Program-made: the position numbers and the translations under genes | Assembly: GCA_043778255.1 (NCBI GenBank) | Contig: JAYWGN010000057.1 | Location: 62,001 to 126,000 of the forward strand | Direction: 5' to 3' | DNA from: JAYWGN01 sp043778255 | Lineage (GTDB): Bacteria; Bacteroidota; Bacteroidia; Chitinophagales; Chitinophagaceae | Length of the DNA stretch: 64,000 bases | The notes under the pieces: generated by a model | The model's database searches: none | Told to the model about the DNA's origin: nothing | The model's input: only the letters and a program-made list of their open reading frames with translations | Shown: positions 18,627-27,131 of the stretch, one piece after another | Layout of the letters: the number at the start of each line of letters is the position of its first letter | Position numbering within the stretch: position 1 is the first letter of the stretch

Positions 18627-19719
18627 ATGACAATAGAACATTTAAAAAGTATAAGAGACCGTGTACTGGTTTTGGGGAGGTTTCTTTGACGTTGCTAACC
18701 GCAATATAAAAATAGAACAGGACAAACAAATTGCTACCTCAGCTGGTTTTTGGGACGATAACAAACGAGCCACTACTACCATAAAAGAAATAAAAGTAAA
18801 TGAATACTGGGTAACTATGTACAACCAAGTACATACTGCTGTGGAGGATTTTGCCGTATTATTCGACTTTTGGAAGGAGGGCGATGCTACCGAAACCGAA
18901 GTACAGCTAGCTTATAATGATGCTGTGGCAAAAATAGAGGAAGCCGAATTTAAAAGCACACTCGATGAAGCCGAAGATGCACTGCCAGCAGTAATACAAA
19001 TAAACAGTGGTGCAGGTGGTACCGAAAGCCAAGATTGGGCCGAAATGCTTGCCCGTATGTACCGAATGTATGCCGAAAAACAAGGCTGGAAAGTAACCGA
19101 ATTAGACTGGCAATGGGGCGATGGTGCAGGTATTAAAAGCTGTACCTATCAGTTAGATGGCGACTTTGCTTATGGCTTTCTCAAAAGCGAAAGTGGAGTA
19201 CATAGGTTGGTTCGTATATCGCCGTTTGATAGTAATGCAAGGCGGCACACTAGCTTTGTAAGTGTGTATGTGTACCCGTTGGTGGACGATACTATAACCA
19301 TAGAAATAAATGCAGCCGATGTAAAAATGGAAACAAGCCGTAGCGGTGGTGCAGGTGGGCAAAATGTAAATAAAGTAGAAACCAAAGTACAACTTACCCA
19401 TATACCAACTGGTATAGTAGTAGTATGCCAACAAGACCGTAGCCAACTGGGCAACCGTGAACTAGCCATGCAAATGCTTAAAAGTAGGTTATATGAATTA
19501 GAATTGCAAAAACGAAATGCCATAAAAGATGCTAATAATAGCAGTAAGAAAAAAATAGAATGGGGTAGCCAAATACGTAGCTATGTAATGCACCCATACA
19601 AAATGATAAAAGACCACCGAACCGACTATGAAGTAGGAAACATTGGCCCAGTAATGGATGGCGAGATAGATGGATTTATAAAGGCCTACCTTATGAGCCA
19701 AAAAGAAGTAACTGAGTAA
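18627..19719 (+). CDS. prfB: peptide chain release factor 2, made by programmed +1 frameshift
   Basis: Release factor for UGA and UAA stops. Translation begins at the ATG at 18627 and reads 20 codons to an in-frame TGA at 18687-18689. A +1 shift then continues at GAC 18688, giving about 363 residues, the usual RF2 length. The shift site GGG AGG TTT CTT TGA C matches the classical RF2 site. The catalytic GGQ motif lies near residue 243 in SGGAGGQNVNKVET. Starting at a later GTG (18663) would lose the conserved N-terminus. Confidence 0.96.
18675..18690 (+). promoter_or_regulatory. RF2 programmed frameshift site
   Basis: GGGAGG acts as an internal Shine-Dalgarno-like stimulator 3 nt before the slippery CTT codon, followed by TGA and C. 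When RF2 is scarce, slow reading of the UGA lets ribosomes slip +1 and make more RF2. The purine-rich stimulator is kept although genes in this window otherwise lack Shine-Dalgarno sequences. Confidence 0.92.
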
Positions 19720-19981
19720 AATAGCGGTAGCACATCATCACGGGTTATTGGTGCAAATATTTTTTATTATGGGCCAAGCTTTTTGTTATTAATTAAGCAA
19801 CATTGGCGTTAGCACCGTTCCAATTAAGTAATGCTATTGGGCAGTAGATTTATAGCCAATTATAACCACTTACCCTCCTCAAACAAAATTATTTTACCCT
19901 AAAAAAATAAGTTAACTTGCATTTATAAAAATTAACTTATAGCATTACTAATGGCAACACTGTTACTAATGCCTTAATTAT

Positions 19982-20974
19982 ATGAAAGCAATAATACCAG
20001 TGGCTGGAGCAGGAAAAAAATTAAGACCACATACCTATACACAGCCAAAAGCACTAATACCACTTGCAGGCAAAACTGTACTTAGCATTATAATAGACCA
20101 ATTAAATAAGGAGGGCATCATTGAATTTGTATTTATAATTGGTTACCTTGGCGAAAAAATAGAAGATTACGTAAAAGCTTATCACCCCAATATAACAGCC
20201 CATTTTGTACAGCAAACCGACCGACAAGGTACTGCACATGCCATAGAGCTTACCCGAGGCATAATTGGCGACGATGAAGTGTTTGTAGTACTTGGCGATA
20301 CCATATGCGAATACAATGTACGTGAAGTGTTGGACTCACCTTACAGTATGCTAGGGGTAAAAAAAGTAGATGACCCACGTAACTTTGGCGTAGCCGAAAT
20401 AAACGAAAACGATGATATAATAAAAGTAGTAGAAAAGCCCCAAATACCTAAAAGCAATATGGCTTTGGTAGGCTTGTACAAAATTAGGGAGACTCATTTT
20501 TTGTTTAGCTGCCTTACCAAAATATTTAATGAAGATATAACCACCCAAGGCGAATACAACCTTACCGATGCATTAGAATGTATGATACAGCAGGGTGCAA
20601 AATTTAAGTCGTTTAAGGTAGATAATTGGTTTGATTGTGGTAAAAAAGAAACTATACTGGAAAGCAATGCAACATTGCTTAAAAAGTTTGGCGGCGAAAT
20701 TACAAACAACCAACAATTTGAAAATACCGTAATAATACAGCCTGTACGTATAGCAGCAAATTGTACTATTAAAAACTCCATAATAGGACCAAATGTAGCC
20801 ATTGGCGAAAATGCAACTATTGATAATTCCGTACTAAAAGACTGTATAATAGGCAGTTACACTAAGCTAAATGAAGTAATGCTTAATAACTCTTTAATTG
20901 GTAGCGATGCCACCATAACAGGTGCCATACAAAGCCTCAATATTGGCGATAATACCGAAATTGATTTAGGATAA
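19982..20974 (+). CDS. sugar-1-phosphate nucleotidyltransferase
   Basis: A 330-residue enzyme making an NDP-sugar from a nucleoside triphosphate and sugar-1-phosphate. The Rossmann-like domain opens with IIPVAGAGKKLRPHTYTQPK, the usual nucleotide-binding signature with Lys; LGDTI and NWFDCGKKET fit the catalytic core. The C-terminus (from about 245) has hexapeptide repeats of a left-handed beta helix (NCTIKNSIIGPNVAIGENA). Sugar specificity, whether glucose-thymidylyl or another type, cannot be told from sequence. The 262 bp upstream hold no recognisable feature. Confidence 0.85.
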   Translation: MKAIIPVAGAGKKLRPHTYTQPKALIPLAGKTVLSIIIDQLNKEGIIEFVFIIGYLGEKIEDYVKAYHPNITAHFVQQTDRQGTAHAIELTRGIIGDDEVFVVLGDTICEYNVREVLDSPYSMLGVKKVDDPRNFGVAEINENDDIIKVVEKPQIPKSNMALVGLYKIRETHFLFSCLTKIFNEDITTQGEYNLTDALECMIQQGAKFKSFKVDNWFDCGKKETILESNATLLKKFGGEITNNQQFENTVIIQPVRIAANCTIKNSIIGPNVAIGENATIDNSVLKDCIIGSYTKLNEVMLNNSLIGSDATITGAIQSLNIGDNTEIDLG

Positions 20975-21004
20975 AAAATTATAATACCTACAAATAATAC
21001 AATT

Positions 21005-21421
21005 ATGGCAAAGCAAATATTTATAAACTTAGCAGTGGCCGATGTTCAAAAATCGATGGACTTTTATACCGCATTAGGGTTTGATAACAACCCACAGTTT
21101 TCGGACGGTACTAGTAAATGTATGGTATGGAGTGATGCCATATTTGTAATGATAATGGAACACGAAAAATTTAAAAACTTTACCAACAAACCAATAGCTG
21201 ATACCAAGGCAAGTATTGCAGGTTTATTTTCATTAGCTATGGAAAGTATAGATGAAGTAAATACAACTATGGCAAATGGCCTAAATGCTGGTGGTATAGA
21301 GCCAACCGAAATGAAAGATTACGGGTTTATGCAGCAACGAACTATTGAAGATTTTGATGGTCACAGTTGGGAAATTTTTTATATGGATATTAGTAAGTTG
21401 CCGGTGGAAATACCAACTTAA
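21005..21421 (+). CDS. VOC-family (glyoxalase-like) protein
   Basis: A 138-residue protein with the vicinal-oxygen-chelate fold: two beta-alpha-beta-beta-beta halves. It begins IFINLAVADVQKSMDFYTALGF, typical of the lactoylglutathione lyase-like group, and ends with DFDGHSWEIFYMD. Substrate unknown. Downstream of the nucleotidyltransferase by 30 bp, so possibly co-transcribed, but no functional link is evident. Confidence 0.85.
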   Translation: MAKQIFINLAVADVQKSMDFYTALGFDNNPQFSDGTSKCMVWSDAIFVMIMEHEKFKNFTNKPIADTKASIAGLFSLAMESIDEVNTTMANGLNAGGIEPTEMKDYGFMQQRTIEDFDGHSWEIFYMDISKLPVEIPT

Positions 21422-21456
21422 AAATACTACTGAAAACAAATTCTTTCCATCCTTAT

Positions 21457-22086
21457 CTAACCTTTCTCCTCCTCAAATTCCTCAGTAGTACTTTCTAATT
21501 CTCCTGCATCGTTTACATAAGTAGGAGTGGTAAACTGTTCGGCTAGTACTTCTTTTATTTTGGGTAGGTCGTCGGTTGTGTTAATGCCAAAGTAGTCCAT
21601 AAAGTTTTTGGAAACGTTGTATATAAGCGGTTGTCCTGGCATTTTTTCGTTGCGACCACTTATAATTACCAATTCTTTTTCAAGTAATTTTTGTACGGAG
21701 TAATCGCTATTTACACCTCTAATGCTTTCAATTTCGCCCTTAGTAATAGGTTGTTTATAAGCTATTATAGCTAGGGTTTCTAATGTAGCTGCCGATAACC
21801 GTTTTAAAAATTTGTCGCCATTAATTTGTCCAATTGTTTTGTGAAATTCTTTTTTGGTTAAAAACTGTAAACCGCCACCACTTTGCTTTATCTCAAAAGC
21901 ATAAAATTCGCTTTGGTATTTTTCTACAATACCTGCTATGGCAGCTTCTACTTGGTCAAGGACTAGCTTATCGTCCATAAAGCCAAAAGCATTATTTATA
22001 AAGTCGGTAATCTCTATTGCAGTTAGTGGTTTTTCACTAGCAAATATGAGTGCTTCTATATGTAATATTAAGTTTCCTATTTCCAT
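21457..22086 (-). CDS. scpB: segregation and condensation protein B
   Basis: ScpB, kleisin partner in the SMC condensin complex; 209 residues. The paired winged-helix region is visible: IEALIFASEKPLTAIEI near the N-terminus and LETLAIIAYKQPITKGEIESIRGV near 105. The C-terminus is acidic (STTEEFEEEKG). The start ATG at 22084-22086 is followed immediately upstream by a 9-bp repeat array and a four-helix-bundle gene. That element separates scpB from atpG on the same strand. Confidence 0.94.
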   Translation of the reverse strand: MEIGNLILHIEALIFASEKPLTAIEITDFINNAFGFMDDKLVLDQVEAAIAGIVEKYQSEFYAFEIKQSGGGLQFLTKKEFHKTIGQINGDKFLKRLSAATLETLAIIAYKQPITKGEIESIRGVNSDYSVQKLLEKELVIISGRNEKMPGQPLIYNVSKNFMDYFGINTTDDLPKIKEVLAEQFTTPTYVNDAGELESTTEEFEEEKG

Positions 22087-22088
22087 AA

Positions 22089-22238
22089 ATGTGTCAAATT
22101 AGTCATGTTAGTCAAATGTGTCAAATTAGTCATGTTTGTCAAATGTGTCAAATTCGTCAAATTAGTCATGTTAGTCAAATTAGTCATGTTGGTCAAAAGT
22201 GTCATGTTAGCCAAATGTGTCATGTTAGTCAAGAGAGA
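22089..22238. repeat. 9-bp tandem repeat array (left arm)
   Basis: About sixteen degenerate 9-bp units of type NGTCAAATN alternating with NGTCATGTN. On the plus strand the core is GTCAAAT, the reverse complement of the ATTTGAC core in the array at 22673-22914. The array can be read as a Met-Thr-Asn-Leu frame, which is an effect of the repeat and not a gene. Confidence 0.92.
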
Positions 22239-22263
22239 CTTTAAATTGAGTAAAAAACTAATG

Positions 22264-22635
22264 TTAAATAGTTTCTGAAATTCCAATTGATTTTATATAG
22301 CCAAATGATAATCTAAGATATAAGTCGAGCCTATTTTTTAAATATTCGTATTCTGCTTCGTTTACTAAGTTTCTTTGTCTTGCTTTTTCTAATGCTGAAC
22401 TTGTTTCTTTTGCTGAACCTCTGCTATAATAACAAAAATTTTTATTTTCTTTATAATGAAATCGTCCATAGCCTTCGGCAATATTTAATGCAATTGAATC
22501 ACTCGATCTTACTATTTGGTTGCCTAAAGAGTACCTTGAAAATCCATCCCATCTTTCTACAATTTTCCAAATAATTTCCCCAATTTCCATTGCTACTTTG
22601 TAAACCTCTAAATCCTCAAGCCTTATATTTGACAT
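22264..22635 (-). CDS. four-helix-bundle protein (23S rRNA intervening-sequence protein family)
   Basis: A 123-residue helical protein. The family signature is clear: LEDLEVYKVAMEIGEIIWKI at the start and VRSSDSIALNIAEGYGR (about 42-58), then FCYYSRGSAKETSSALEKA. It belongs to a different branch of the family from the 12263-12628 protein. Basic residues in the core fit nucleic-acid binding, as in Avd, but that is inference. It lies between atpG and scpB on the same strand, with complementary 9-bp arrays on both sides. Confidence 0.92.
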   Translation of the reverse strand: MSNIRLEDLEVYKVAMEIGEIIWKIVERWDGFSRYSLGNQIVRSSDSIALNIAEGYGRFHYKENKNFCYYSRGSAKETSSALEKARQRNLVNEAEYEYLKNRLDLYLRLSFGYIKSIGISETI

Positions 22636-22672
22636 ACTTATAAATAATAATATAAAAAACTTTTTTAATTTA

Positions 22673-22914
22673 TTGACTCATTTGACTTTTACATTTGACT
22701 CATTTGACTTTTGCATTTGACTCATTTGACTTTTACATTTGACTCATTTGACTTTTGCATTTGACTCTTTTGACTTTTACATTTGACTCATTTGACTTTT
22801 GCATTTGACTCTTTTGACTTTTACATTTGACTCATTTGACTTTTGCATTTGACTCATTTGACTCATTTGACTCATTTGACTTTTGCATTTGACTCATTTG
22901 ACTCATTTGACTTG
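22673..22914. repeat. 9-bp tandem repeat array with 22-bp higher-order period (right arm)
   Basis: Units of ATTTGACTC and ATTTGACTT followed by TTAC or TTGC give a 22-bp higher-order unit in which the TTAC and TTGC forms tend to alternate. The final part reverts to plain 9-bp units. It ends 2 bp before the atpG stop codon. The core is complementary to the array at 22089-22238. Confidence 0.93.
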
Positions 22915-22916
22915 TC

Positions 22917-23798
22917 CTATCCATTCAAAGCTGCTGCACCACTTACAATTTCGGTTAGTTCGGTAGTAATTGCTGCTTGTCTTGCTCGGTTATAACTAAT
23001 TTTTAATGATTTTAAAAGTTCATTTGCATTTTCACTTGCTTTGTCCATTGCTGTCATTCTTGCTCCATGTTCACTGGCATTAGCATCTAATACTGCTTTA
23101 TATAGTTGTGTATTCAATATTTTGGGCATCAATTCAGCTATTAATTGCTCTTTACTAGGGTCGTATATAAAGTCGGCTTTTGTGGCTCCGGCCACTTTTT
23201 CGGTTTTGGGTATTGGTAAAAATCTTTCTAGGGCAAATCGTTGCGTTGCTGCATTTTTAAACTCGCTATATACTACTTCAACTACATCAAATTCTTTGTT
23301 TTCAAAAGCCTGCATTGCAGCTTGGGAGCAGGTTTGCACCGTTTCAAATTTGAGGTTGGTAAATATATCTTTGTAAGCATCGTTTACTTTTACCGTTGTT
23401 TTTTGCATAGCTTCATAGCCTTTTTTTCCAATTGCCCATACGGTAATAGTTCCTTTTTTAAGTTGGCTAGTATATTGCTCAGCTATAGTGGCTTTTACTA
23501 GTTTTACAAGGTTAGCATTGTAAGCTCCACACAAGCCACGGTCGCTAGTTACTAATATAAATAATACATTTTCTTCAGGTCTGGCGGTGGCAAGGCTGCT
23601 GTTAATATCGCCATCGGCGTTGCTTACTATATTGCTTAGCATTTCTTGTAATTTTAATGCATAAGGTCGCATTTGGGTTATGGCATCTTGAGCTTTTCGC
23701 AATTTGGCGGCACTCACCATTTTCATGGCTTTGGTTATTTGTTGTGTACTTTGTACCGATTTTATTCTGTTTCTAACTTCTTTTAATTGTGCACCCAT
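22917..23798 (-). CDS. atpG: ATP synthase gamma subunit
   Basis: Central rotor stalk of F1 ATP synthase, 293 residues. The N-terminal coiled helix MGAQLKEVRNRIKSVQSTQQITKAM is split here as GAQLKEVRNRIKSV and QITKAMKMVSAAKLRKAQ. The C-terminal helix SYNRARQAAITTELTEIVSGA is typical. The gene upstream is divergent, so no atpA is adjacent, although the two are usually neighbours. A -7 box precedes it by about 80 bp. Confidence 0.96.
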   Translation of the reverse strand: MGAQLKEVRNRIKSVQSTQQITKAMKMVSAAKLRKAQDAITQMRPYALKLQEMLSNIVSNADGDINSSLATARPEENVLFILVTSDRGLCGAYNANLVKLVKATIAEQYTSQLKKGTITVWAIGKKGYEAMQKTTVKVNDAYKDIFTNLKFETVQTCSQAAMQAFENKEFDVVEVVYSEFKNAATQRFALERFLPIPKTEKVAGATKADFIYDPSKEQLIAELMPKILNTQLYKAVLDANASEHGARMTAMDKASENANELLKSLKISYNRARQAAITTELTEIVSGAAALNG

Positions 23799-23878
23799 TA
23801 TAAGTTGTTTTTATTATTAATTTATATGCCAAGGCTTTTGTTTTTGCCTATGGCAAAATAAAACTATTTTTTCGAGTG

Positions 23879-23886
23879 CAAAAGTA
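23879..23886 (-). promoter_or_regulatory. -7 box of atpG
   Basis: Minus strand reads TACTTTTG, a TAnnTTTG match about 80 bp before the ATG, giving a leader of roughly 75 nt. Confidence 0.45.
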
Positions 23887-24026
23887 AGCAAAATGCCTTA
23901 AATGGCACTATTTATAAATGGCCTTTTTAAACCCAATTGTGGGTAAGTGTATAATTTTTTTTTAGCCAATTTAATTGGCAAAATATTTTTTTAACGAAGT
24001 GTAAAAAAGAAGTACCATTAAAAGTA

Positions 24027-24034
24027 TATTTTTG
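24027..24034 (+). promoter_or_regulatory. -7 box of the thioesterase gene
   Basis: TATTTTTG matches TAnnTTTG, 19 bp before the ATG at 24054. Confidence 0.45.
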
Positions 24035-24053
24035 TGCAAACAATAAAAAAAAT

Positions 24054-24461
24054 ATGTTTACTGCAACTACAACTGTAAGGGTACGCTACGCCGAAACCGA
24101 CCAAATGGGCTTTGTATATTATGGCAACTATGCACAGTACTTTGAGGTAGGTAGGGTGGAGAGTATACGGCAGTTAGGTTATACTTACAAACAAATGGAA
24201 GAAGATGGTATTATAATGCCCGTGGTTGAAATAAATATTAAGTACCTAAAGCCAGGTAAATACGATGATTTACTTACCATAAAAACTACCATTAAAGCAA
24301 TACCTGAGGCACACAAAATAACATTTTATCAAGAAGTATATAACGAAAATAATGTGCTGCTCACCATAGGCGAAGTTACCTTATTTTTTATGCATACAAT
24401 TACAATGCAACGAGGTGTAATACCACATAATTTGGGTCAAAAGTTGGCCACCTATTTTTAA
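24054..24461 (+). CDS. acyl-CoA thioesterase, YbgC/4-hydroxybenzoyl-CoA type
   Basis: A 135-residue hot-dog fold thioesterase. The active-site region VRYAETDQMGFVYYGNYAQYFEVGR (split: VRYAETDQMGFVYYG and NYAQYFEVGR) has the Asp and Tyr/Asn pattern of the 4-hydroxybenzoyl-CoA family. It hydrolyses acyl-CoA thioesters; the physiological substrate is unknown. In proteobacteria YbgC sits with the Tol-Pal genes, but there is no such context here. Confidence 0.9.
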   Translation: MFTATTTVRVRYAETDQMGFVYYGNYAQYFEVGRVESIRQLGYTYKQMEEDGIIMPVVEINIKYLKPGKYDDLLTIKTTIKAIPEAHKITFYQEVYNENNVLLTIGEVTLFFMHTITMQRGVIPHNLGQKLATYF

Positions 24462-24553
24462 GTTGCCGCATTATATTTTTACAAATAAATACTCTAACAG
24501 GAGTATTGTTTGGTATAATTGTTACTGTTAGTTTTACCAAAAATTTATACCCC

Positions 24554-25369
24554 ATGAAAAAACTATTAGTAACATTACTACTACTTACAACTGTACAGTT
24601 ATGTAATGCACAGCAAGTACTCAAACAAGTAATGACACTCAAAATGCCCGGTGAGTTAGGTAGCCGAAGTGCTGCTGTAGTGTGGCATCCTACCCAAAAA
24701 AAATATTATACTGCTTTTTGTGGCAATGAAACTTTTCCATTTGCAATATTTGATAGTAAGGGTGTATTACTAAATAAAGCAGCTACAACAAATTATGATA
24801 TAAGAGGTATGTGGTACAATACTAAATCAAAAAATTTGGAGTTTAATTGCTTTGATTCTGTTGGTATAGGGCATTATGAATTGGATAAAGCTGGCTTTAA
24901 AGTAAGCGAAGTGTTAGATAAAGAAAGGTTTGACCAACCTACACCTCATAGTGTTGGAGTATTTATACCCAAAGACAACCAGTTAATGTTTATTAATAAC
25001 GACTTTGATGTATCAACATTTGATGCCACTACATACGAAGCTGTGCCGAGTAAATATGGCTTTTTAATAGGGCAGAAAAAAGCTTTAGCTAAAGATGCGG
25101 TTATGCTTTCGGATGAGGAAAGATATGCCCTATACGATGCAAGAAATAATACCCAAATATTATACACTGGCTTACCTAATGGCGAATTTGCTGTACTTAA
25201 TATAGAGTTAAAAGTAATAGAATTATATAATGCCAAAACTGGTTTAATATCAAAAACTTTAAAATTGCCAAGTACCATAACTTTAGAAACAGGTTTTTGC
25301 TTTAGCTATGCTAATGGTATTTGGTGGATTTTTTCAATAGGAAACAGACAATGGGTTGGCTATAAATAA
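24554..25369 (+). CDS. hypothetical secreted protein
   Basis: Not recognised. The start is placed at the ATG at 24554, because MKKLLVTLLLLTTVQLCNAQQ gives a clean signal peptide; a longer frame begins 48 bp earlier with a less fitting sequence. The mature part (about 250 residues) has repeated beta-strand patterns such as KKYYTAFCGNETFPFAIFD and ends GIWWIFSIGNRQWVGYK, which suggests a beta-propeller-like fold. It follows the thioesterase by 92 bp. Confidence 0.7.
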   Translation: MKKLLVTLLLLTTVQLCNAQQVLKQVMTLKMPGELGSRSAAVVWHPTQKKYYTAFCGNETFPFAIFDSKGVLLNKAATTNYDIRGMWYNTKSKNLEFNCFDSVGIGHYELDKAGFKVSEVLDKERFDQPTPHSVGVFIPKDNQLMFINNDFDVSTFDATTYEAVPSKYGFLIGQKKALAKDAVMLSDEERYALYDARNNTQILYTGLPNGEFAVLNIELKVIELYNAKTGLISKTLKLPSTITLETGFCFSYANGIWWIFSIGNRQWVGYK

Positions 25370-25385
25370 GTAGGTAATTGACAAT

Positions 25386-26153
25386 TTAACTTTTATGGAA
25401 TAACTGCAAAGCATTTGCTGTAGTGGCTTGGGCAACTTCGGCAACACTTATATTTTTTAAAATAGCTATTTTTTCAATTATATGTACCAAATAACTTGGT
25501 TCGTTAGGTTTGCTTCGGTTGGGTACAGGTGTAAGGTAAGGTGCATCGGTTTCTAATACCAAATGTTTTACATTTAATTGTGTTACCACCTCGGCTAATC
25601 CAGCATTTTTGTAAGTAATTACTCCGCCTATGCCTAGCAGAAAACCCATGTTTATAATTTCGTTAGCTGTTTCAATACTACCACCAAAGCAATGAAATAT
25701 ACCTCTTAAACCCTTATTAGCAAACGGTTTTACGGCTTGTATAGTAAGTGCCATAGCATTACGAGTATGAATACTAATAGGTATATTATACTCCAAAGCC
25801 CATTGCATTTGAGTGGTAAAAGCTTGTAATTGTTGTTGTTCATAAGTTTTGTCCCAATACAAATCGAGGCCTATTTCGCCAATTGCTACAAACTTACGTT
25901 GTTGCAATTGTTGGTGTACATAGTTAAGTTCTGTAGCAACATTAGCCCCTACCGAGCAAGGGTGCAAACCTGCCATAGCAAAGCATTGTAGCGGATATTT
26001 ATTTTCAAGCTGTAGCAAATCATCAAAACTTGTACTGTCAATAGCAGGTAAATAAAAACGGCTAACGCCAACGGTATTGGCTCTAGCCATTACCTCATCA
26101 ATTGTATCTTTAAAATTGGGTAAATATATATGTGTGTGAGTATCAATAATCAT
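25386..26153 (-). CDS. TatD-family metal-dependent hydrolase
   Basis: A 255-residue TIM-barrel hydrolase of the TatD DNase family. Metal ligands are visible in order: DTHTHIYL at the start, GEIGLDLYWD (Glu near 93), SIHTRNA, FHCFGGS and ETDAPYLTP near 205. Family members act as 3'-5' exonucleases on DNA or on D-aminoacyl substrates. The gene is convergent with the secreted protein, separated by 16 bp. Confidence 0.93.
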   Translation of the reverse strand: MIIDTHTHIYLPNFKDTIDEVMARANTVGVSRFYLPAIDSTSFDDLLQLENKYPLQCFAMAGLHPCSVGANVATELNYVHQQLQQRKFVAIGEIGLDLYWDKTYEQQQLQAFTTQMQWALEYNIPISIHTRNAMALTIQAVKPFANKGLRGIFHCFGGSIETANEIINMGFLLGIGGVITYKNAGLAEVVTQLNVKHLVLETDAPYLTPVPNRSKPNEPSYLVHIIEKIAILKNISVAEVAQATTANALQLFHKS

Positions 26154-26282
26154 TAGGCAAATTTAAACTGAATTTGTTAGCTAAGCTATTTGTAGCAAAA
26201 TAAATATGACTTGAATGCAACTTTATAAAGCTAACCAGCTACTTACAAGTAATATCCTAACGTAACTACAATTGAAAAGCTT

Positions 26283-26310
26283 AGCACTGCAAATTAATGC
26301 AGTGCTTTTT
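26283..26310 (+). terminator. terminator-like hairpin upstream of the EI24 gene
   Basis: AGCACTGCA and TGCAGTGCT form a 9-bp stem around AATTAA, followed by TTTTT on the plus strand. It stands in the gap between divergent genes, 45 bp before the EI24 start, so it does not end either neighbour. Confidence 0.65.
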
Positions 26311-26354
26311 TATGTAATAGAAATAAAGTACTTTTAGCTTTCAACTCTGCCATA

Positions 26355-27131
26355 TTGCTTAAAGAAATTATACATTCCATTAAAGCATTTTTTAATGCAA
26401 CACATTTACTTACTGCCAAAAAACAATACAAATGGTTTTTGGTTACAGGTATATTATATGCCTCATTATTTGGCTTAGGGCTTTATTTTTATTTTGCTAC
26501 AGCAAATACAATTACCCATACAATACTTACTAAAACGTATTTAAAAACTTGGTTACAAAGCAATGGTACAGTGGTTTCTTTTTATTTTATAATTACTTTA
26601 ATAATGCTGCAGTTGGTACTGGTAATATATTATTTTAGCTTGTTAAAGTATGCCATATTTATAATTGCAAGTCCATTATTTGCTTATACAAGTAGTAAAA
26701 CTTATGCTTTACTTACTAAGGAAATGGATGGAAAAAGCACTATAAAAATGCTACCTTTTTGCAAATATATTATAGGTATTGCTTTGCAAAATATGGTGTG
26801 GCAAACTTTACATTTTTTACTATATATAATACTTTGCTTTATACCCATACTTGGTTGTATAGTGCCTCTGGTAGCTATTATAACGGAGTGTTACTACTAT
26901 GGTTATGGTACTACCAGTATGGCATTTTATGTACATAAAAAAAATACAGTACCGTTACTTACATTTATACAAAAACATAAAGGCTTAGCCATAGGAAATG
27001 GATTAGGGTTTTATAGCCTACATATAGTACCTTTAATTGGTTGGGTAGTAGCACCAGTATATACTTTGGTGGCTGCACATACTATGCTACACCAAATAGA
27101 TATTGAAAACAATACAACACATGATAAATAA
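26355..27131 (+). CDS. EI24-family integral membrane protein
   Basis: A 258-residue membrane protein with several hydrophobic segments (about 28-48, 70-105, 135-175, 215-245). The pattern matches the EI24/CysZ-like family, including the double helix LYIILCFIPILGCIVPLVA and a C-terminal HTMLHQ. The role in this group is uncertain; CysZ imports sulfate. The start is the TTG at 26355; no ATG or GTG lies in frame nearby. The stop overlaps the start region of recJ by 11 bp. Confidence 0.75.
   Translation: MLKEIIHSIKAFFNATHLLTAKKQYKWFLVTGILYASLFGLGLYFYFATANTITHTILTKTYLKTWLQSNGTVVSFYFIITLIMLQLVLVIYYFSLLKYAIFIIASPLFAYTSSKTYALLTKEMDGKSTIKMLPFCKYIIGIALQNMVWQTLHFLLYIILCFIPILGCIVPLVAIITECYYYGYGTTSMAFYVHKKNTVPLLTFIQKHKGLAIGNGLGFYSLHIVPLIGWVVAPVYTLVAAHTMLHQIDIENNTTHDK

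Larger units (their letters stand above)
22089..22914 (-). other. second candidate element: four-helix-bundle gene between complementary 9-bp arrays
   Basis: Same plan as at 12197-12743. A four-helix-bundle gene lies between codirectional atpG and scpB, with a tandem array on each side. The arrays share a core (GTCAAAT) in opposite orientation. The right array begins 3 bp past the atpG stop. The repeat sequence is unrelated to that of the first locus, so the two were not copied from one another with their arrays intact. Interpretation as an element is inference. Confidence 0.55.

Noticed and set aside
22077..22286. Frame coding Met-Thr-Asn-Leu repeats (70 codons) on the minus strand
   Set aside because: It is the 9-bp tandem array read in frame; it overlaps scpB, and the period of nine alone keeps the frame open.
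12197..22914. Diversity-generating retroelement, because of Avd-like proteins
   Set aside because: No reverse transcriptase gene and no template/variable repeat pair are present.
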